Shown here in pieces: positions 58,581 through 64,000 of a stretch of 64,000 nucleotides of DNA. Every line of letters starts with the position of its first letter. Within the stretch, counting starts at the first letter, position 1. The notes under the pieces are model-generated. The model was not told where the DNA came from and did no database searches. It saw only the letters and a list, made by a program, of their open reading frames with translations. The stretch lies in the NCBI GenBank assembly GCA_050084515.1, contig CM114274.1, positions 41,292,001 through 41,356,000 of the forward strand. Direction: 5' to 3'. This DNA is from Blasia pusilla (taxonomy: Eukaryota > Marchantiophyta > Marchantiopsida > Blasiales). Position numbers and translations under genes: made by a program.

Positions 58581-60974
58581 TCCTAGCAATGTTTATGCCC
58601 ACGATAACTCGCCAAGTATCTTGTTAGAGTCAAGTTGAGTTTTTGGAATAGAAACTACATAAGGACTAGAAGACCTTGGGAAATCAGAGAGAGCTCAAAA
58701 GACGTTGGGATTTGTAGTCTAAGGTAGCTCCCACGGCCATGGATGGGTAGTAGGGATGGGATTTTGTGATTTGTGAAAATTCCTACCATAAACGGAAAAT
58801 ATCTCATCCTAGAGATCTGATGGCTCGTTAACCACATCTACTCGTTGGCTTCTCCTCATTGTAGATGGTCCCCTATAGTCCCATTTCACTTTATGCATCT
58901 TTAGCTCACCCTGGCGAGTGCTTAACGCGTTGGAGGCACTGCCACTAGAACCTTGTGGTCCCATGGGCATTCCTTCATCCAACGAGAACTAGTGACTATA
59001 AGGAAGTATTCAGTGTCACCAAGGAGGGACTTCCACTTTTCGGTGACCTTAAACATGGCCAACCCTTGTGTTCCAAGTTGGTAAAGCACACCCTAAATCT
59101 CTTGGCATCCAAGTCATATGGGCTAGGGATGATTAACATGTAGTATTGCATCTTTGGAGACGCATCTTTTAGACTATACTTCCATGACAACGCCATTGCT
59201 CTAACATTTTCAGCGTTATGGGTTCCTATGTAGGGCTTTCATCACTTCAAATCTGGACAGGTTTGGTTTCCATCAAGGGTCTCATTGGCAACTTGATTTG
59301 GGGCTAAGCGTATCTCATGGCCGTGTCCAGAAATACCTTTAAGGCCGGCCCACTTACATAAAAGCGCATGTGGATGTGATTTTATGTAACTTACATGGAA
59401 GCCTCGAGTGGAGCACTAGCCTATCATTCCACTTGGGATCAACGCATGAAGAAAGTGCCTTGGAGCCAAACCTAGCAAATGCAACAATAGACCGTGAATA
59501 GAATAGGCGACAAGGACTAACCCAAAGTTTGGGTTAGCCTTCAAAGTTCTCGTGACATGGAATTGGGACATTTATTGGGGCAAGGGTCAAAAGAGTATCA
59601 TAATTTTGGAAATTTTCATTCAAATTCTGGTTTTCATTAAGTGAAAAAAAAGTGGTTTGAAGATTTTCAACAATACGAGCGTTGCCCAAAGTGAGATTGA
59701 AATGCCTAAATGCCTACAAAAGTACTCATGAGTATTTTCATGAATATGAATTATGCTTAAAGGACTCTATTTCATAGTAGACTCCTACAAGCCCTCTAAA
59801 TTAGGCCCTGATTTTAATAAATAATATGATGTAATATGCAATTTATTAGGTTTTGTGGAGTTAGTCTCTTCCAAATTCCATTTTTATTATGCTTTGGTTC
59901 CAACATCTTCTTTACTCCCACTTCTTCTCTCCAACCACTTAGTCTTCTTCTTAACAAGAATAATATTAAGAAGCATTATTTATTGTCCTCTAGCATCAAC
60001 AAGTGAAAATTTACTCTTACATAACTTTGGTTCCGAGACATAAATTAATTTTTCAAAAGTTACTCTTATAGTTCCCTTCCTTCTTTAGGGGAAAATTTTT
60101 GGGGATTTATTATGGAAAAAATAACCACCTATTCTCAAGTTCTTAAAGAAATTCAATAAATTTTGACAAATTCACATTACATCACAAACGAAGATTCTTA
60201 TGGTGGGGAATCTATTTTAAGCACCATGCTCTTCATCTTATTGAAATTTTAGATTCTCCAACTACCACTTCTTTTATGCTAACTATTAGATGTGGTTATA
60301 CACATATATCATAAAGACATATCTTTATCTTAATGGCTCAAAAAAATATTCAATATAAAAAAGAAATATATAAGAAGAAATGACAAAGAAAGCGAAATGA
60401 AGAATATTTATGCTCTCCATGGAGAGAGTAGCTCTATTTATAGGCTTTTATGAAATTAAAACCATATCTAGAAACATTTCCCTTAAATTGTTTTTCAAAA
60501 GGTACTATTCATTCATTCCAAATGAAGGTAGTGGTGTGCTTTAATTGAGTGGATGGAATTTACATTTCATAAAACTATTTCACACCCTTTAAATCACTTT
60601 AAGTTCTAACTTTCATTTCCCCGAGCTCTATTTTTATTCACTATTTTCAACTATCTAGATAAAAGGTGAAAAAAACCTACCAGATTACATCCACACGTTC
60701 CTACATAGACTTGTAATAATCGCAAGAGAAATTCTAGGCCTGAATGGGCATCATCAGCTTTGAGGTTACCAATAACTCACTTTCCAAAAAATTACAATCC
60801 GAATATCCTCAACCTCCATTCCATTACATCATCCACCTTTTTTTTTTGAGTCCACTACATTATTACATAGAAATAAACCTACACTTTCAAATTGCAACAT
60901 CAAGAGTTTATGGAAAATGGGAATATTCTCTATCATCATTTTATTATTTATTGATTAGTTTCAATCAATAAATA

Positions 60975-61023
60975 ATACCTTTCCACTATCCCTCTCCAAT
61001 AAAGAGGGATAGGGGAAAGGTAT
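60975..61023. repeat. Inverted repeat, 21-bp arms
   Basis: Arms 60975-60995 and 61003-61023 match with one mismatch; the core is CTTTCC and CTATCCCTCT. The loop is seven bases. Confidence 0.8.
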
Positions 61024-61803
61024 GAGAGAGATGTTGAAAGCAACTATTCATTCCATTTTGTGTATTGCTTTCTTATTCACTCTTACCGACTTGCTCAAAA
61101 CGCTAAGCGCACCTTGTGTGCCGTGTTTCTTTAATGCATTCAGAATTTCATGGGAAAATGGCTTAAACTGTCTATCAAATCGAGTAATATGGTCATGCTC
61201 ACATTGAACACCCAAAGTGGAGACGAGTTATCTCATTGGATGAACATGGTGTGCAGGTCATGTGTGCAGGTTATTTCCATTCATGGGATTGAGTGCTGCT
61301 TCAAATATTGACCTTGGTTTCTGAGTTCTTGGTGTTTGATCTCATTATTTTTTTTCAAAGTCTGCCCTCCGAGATTCTTATTAGCTAGGTTATGTACACT
61401 AGTGCCTCCCCGGAGATGAGACAGCATGGAAAATCCTCTAGAATGGCACACGTAGTAATTGATCTAAGGTTGAATAATTCTGAAAGAAGTTCTGGCATAG
61501 GAAAAAAAATTCAACGTGGTTAAGAATATCCCAAGCAGTCTGGAATAGATGGAGTTCCAAACTTAACTTTTTTCCTCTTGAGAAAATGATTTCAATCACT
61601 ACGCGTGCTCCCATATTTCGTCCACCATGAAATATTGGATGAGGTTTATAAGACATGGGTGAGATTTACATGCATTCGATGCAAAACCACTGGCACTTTC
61701 AATCAATGAGGTAATCCAGTATTCTATGGCATTGGCCTATAATTCAAATCATCAAAATTGATTGAGGTGCAAGCGCTTCCATGGCTTCCTGTCCTCAAAA
61801 CCA

Positions 61804-62110
61804 GTCTTCTACTCTCCTTGTGAAGAAAAAAAGAAAAAATGTCACGCCTACTGAAATGGAAATCCTCTCCACACGTTGGAAAAAACAAATTGACAGTACA
61901 AGCCCTCTATCCACTTTTGGCCAAATCGTTTGAGTCGATCCGACGGTGAGATTGGACGTCTCTACACTCCTTGTCAAGAACAAAAGAAAAAAAGTCACTC
62001 CTCCTGGAATTAAGATCCCCTCCACTAGTATAACAAAACAAATTGACGCTACAAGTCCTCTATCCACTCTTAGCCAAATCGTTAGAGTCGATCTGACGGT
62101 GAGCTTAGGC
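61804..62110. repeat. ~153-bp tandem duplication
   Basis: TACTCTCCTTGTGAAG at 61810 and TACACTCCTTGTCAAG at 61963 begin two copies, alignable through ACAAATTGAC, CTCTATCCACT and AGTCGATC-GACGGTGAG. It lies in the 3' flank of the 62287 gene. One unit is homologous to the single unit downstream of the 29107 gene. Confidence 0.85.
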
Positions 62111-62286
62111 GATCTTAAGATCAGATATAGTACCTTGTGTACACCTTTTTGTGACTATAGGCGTTTCTGGAGCACTTGGGACACTCTCATTCCGTTTCCA
62201 CAACCCACATGCTGACTCTTGCCGCATGATTGACTCACTGAAAAATCCGCTACCATTCGGCCAATCAGCACAGCACCCAAACCACT

Positions 62287-62631
62287 TCACCTGTCGATCC
62301 CGCACTCGAACCATTTCAGTGAGTGAGCCAGAACGCCTTCCATGCACACCTTGGCACCAACCTGGAATCGAGTCTCAGCCTCGTGTGTAGAAGCAAAGTC
62401 GTCATAGAACGTCACTCGACAAGCGTTCTCGAAGACCATCGCTGAATTAAAAGTGAAGGTGGCTGGAACATTGGGAAGAGCTTCAGTGGCGACGATCTGG
62501 ACTAGAGTTGGCGTACCGTGACAGTTTTCGTTGGCATACAATCTGACGATCGCGGCCAAGCACTGCCTTGCTAAAACATGAGCCACCAGAAAAGCAGCCA
62601 TAATTCGTAATATAGCAACTCGACTCGCCAT
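62287..62631 (-). CDS. Small secreted four-cysteine protein, MiAMP1-like
   Basis: Intronless 114-residue protein, close paralog of the 29107 protein. Signal peptide residues 1-27 (ending QCLAA, then IVRLY). Mature cysteines: ENCHG, NACRVTFY, AKVC and KWFEC, with the same GIDR end. As in its paralog, the second and fourth family cysteines are absent. Upstream DNA is homologous to that of the 29107 gene, including the flanks of the TATA box, but the box itself reads GACATACATCC, so the core promoter may be weak or replaced. RY-type CATGCATG motifs lie about 200-240 bp upstream of the ATG. The coding frame is intact. Confidence 0.82.
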   Translation of the reverse strand: MASRVAILRIMAAFLVAHVLARQCLAAIVRLYANENCHGTPTLVQIVATEALPNVPATFTFNSAMVFENACRVTFYDDFASTHEAETRFQVGAKVCMEGVLAHSLKWFECGIDR

Positions 62632-62880
62632 CGTGCTTTCTCTCTCTTTCGTGTCGTAACATAGACTTTGGTCTCCGGATGTATGTCAAAAAGCTCGGAT
62701 GGAGATCCAGTGGTTCCAGATTAAACAAAGTTTACTTGGAATATTATTATTCCACCCCCAATACATAAAGCTTACAATTTCTGCATCGCGTACTCACATG
62801 CCGTATAGGGACTTTGCTTTAGGCGAGGGCATGCATGCTGCATGCTTTGGGTGTTTTGGTGATGCATGCATGCAGACCGT
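62632..62880 (-). promoter_or_regulatory. Upstream module of the 62287 gene with RY motifs
   Basis: Minus-strand reading shows CATGCATG at 62865-62872 and 62830-62837, then CCTAAAGCAAAGTC, GTACGCGATGCAGAAAT, CCAAGTAAACTTTGTTTAATCT, CCATCCGAGCT and GGAGACCAAAGTCTAT. These blocks are shared with the 24637 and/or 29107 upstream regions. The TATATATA present in both of those is missing. Confidence 0.55.
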
Positions 62881-64000
62881 GTCCGAGAAAACAAGAGGAC
62901 GTAGAGAAAATTAACATAGAACAGGATCGATGGGGATCGGAAGGAGGCGGAAATGCTTTCGGTATAGCGTCAACCCATGCATTCCACGTTTCGTCTCAGA
63001 ATGCTAGCGTGCGGTGGGGTATTCGTGTTGCTTACCTTTTGAGAAACTTAGAGAGCTCGCAAATACGGGAAACGATGAATCCATAAGATGTTGCTGTGTG
63101 CAATGTGGACATTGGGTACAAAATAGTTCGCATTTTCAATCACTCAAGCAACTCTCGACTTCCTCCCCCTTAGTATGTGCGCTCAGCTGCAGAAATAGCG
63201 TTATTCTCTGCTGGAGGGGCAATAAATCAGGAAACTCTCAGTTTCTTTACTCTTTCGTATTGATTTCTACTCCCAATCGGATGCATAGGAAGTGTATTCA
63301 CCTCGACTCAGCTGTAAGAGCCTCTATGTGTGCCCAGACTTATTCTCAAACCTTTCTCTCCAACAATAATAAGGAAATATGACTTTTGTTGAAAGTCCTA
63401 TTGAAACTCAAGTCATATTCACCAGCAAAGCCGGACCCATTGAATCAGGCCCACTACGACTCGGGTGAACCCACACGTACTCAATTGTCGTGGATCCGAA
63501 AGTGAACTTGGGAGATTCTCTAGCAGTGGCGTTTGGATCTAAGGAAGATCTAATATTGCATATGCACTTACTTGAGAGTAGGCATCTCTTGCAGCAAATA
63601 CGGTGAGAAATATCTGTGAAACCTTCATTCCATGAGGAGAAACCAAATGCTGCCAGTATTCCCGCCAACCACTGCTGCTCAAGTGAGTTCGCGGGAAAAA
63701 AAGGGGTTTTATCTGGCTGCTGGTATTATAAGGACTTCGAGAGCGTTAGCAGTTATCAAAGCAGTTAACTCTTGTGTCCTAGATTGGAATCGATGTCAGT
63801 GTGAGAACGAAATAACATGGATTCGAGATTTAGATTCTTCCACTAGAGAAAGCGCCATAAAACGCACGTGGAGCGTGAGATCTTTATCGGAATACGAATT
63901 TTTCATCGAGACCAGTACGACTCCCAGCTTCAACTTCGTTGAGGACAAGATCCTTCACCAGCAGAGAAGTGGTTGTCATAGAATGCTATCACCTGTTAAA
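62881..64000. other. No gene recognised
   Basis: Short open frames only, on both strands. Nothing repeats elsewhere in the window that I could see. A coding region continuing past the window edge cannot be excluded. Confidence 0.5.

Larger units (their letters stand above)
57891..61800. other. AT-rich gene-free stretch
   Basis: No gene recognised. Hairpins at 58526-58580 and 60975-61023 are listed separately. The rest is AT-rich with short frames on both strands and no domain, signal peptide or splice pattern. Confidence 0.55.

Noticed and set aside
1-64000. tRNA or rRNA genes
   Set aside because: I noticed no tRNA A/B box pair with a matching cloverleaf and no rRNA segment by eye; tRNAscan-SE and Infernal would settle this.

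Overview
The window looks like nuclear DNA of a green plant (streptophyte). There are no bacterial operons or ribosome binding sites. Gene fragments carry GT-AG introns and TATA boxes. A plant-type GH3 beta-xylosidase fragment is present, as is a family of small secreted cysteine proteins that resemble the plant MiAMP1 (beta-gamma-crystallin fold) antimicrobial family. Most of the sequence is repeat-rich, gene-poor DNA with many tandem and inverted repeats. I cannot name the species; a bryophyte, lycophyte, fern or charophyte would fit.

Left part (1-37 kb) and far right (62-63 kb): six members of one small secreted protein family sit at 4.6, 7.3, 15.5, 24.6 (pseudogene), 29.1 and 62.3 kb. The first three have six cysteines in the mature part. 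The last three belong to a second subfamily with four, and share homologous upstream and downstream DNA, so they arose by segmental duplication. Between them lie AT-rich stretches with near-perfect hairpins, a 565-bp foldback element, short tandem repeats and a segmental duplication of about 1 kb around the pseudogene.

Middle part (37-58 kb) is a three-level nest. A GH3 beta-xylosidase fragment (37.2 kb and 57.4-57.9 kb) is split by a decayed Ty3/gypsy LTR retrotransposon (37.38-57.37 kb, flanked by CAAAG). It has Gag with two zinc knuckles, protease, RT, RNase H and integrase, and a PHD finger at the end of pol. This retroelement is itself split between protease and RT by an insertion of about 11.7 kb (41.3-53.0 kb).

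The inner insertion is the most interesting part. It has two divergent genes, both decayed. One, on the minus strand, is a Mutator/FAR1-like transposase with a zinc finger, a DDE-type core and a SWIM finger. The other, on the plus strand, is a spliced gene whose exons encode a coiled coil, a ParB-like (DGNHR) domain, an unrecognised helical domain and a prokaryote-type beta-class DNA amino-methyltransferase. Between them lies an array of ten units with a 67-bp period, each carrying a 27-bp dyad (arm GCAACCCGTCGGA, one central base, complementary arm). The same dyad recurs in introns of both genes and in the 3' flank, and I saw it nowhere else in the window. A ParB-like protein, a DNA methylase and a phased palindrome array together suggest an element that marks or binds its own DNA, though this is inference.

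Right part (58-64 kb) is AT-rich with hairpins and a tandem repeat downstream of the last secreted-protein gene. No other gene was recognised.
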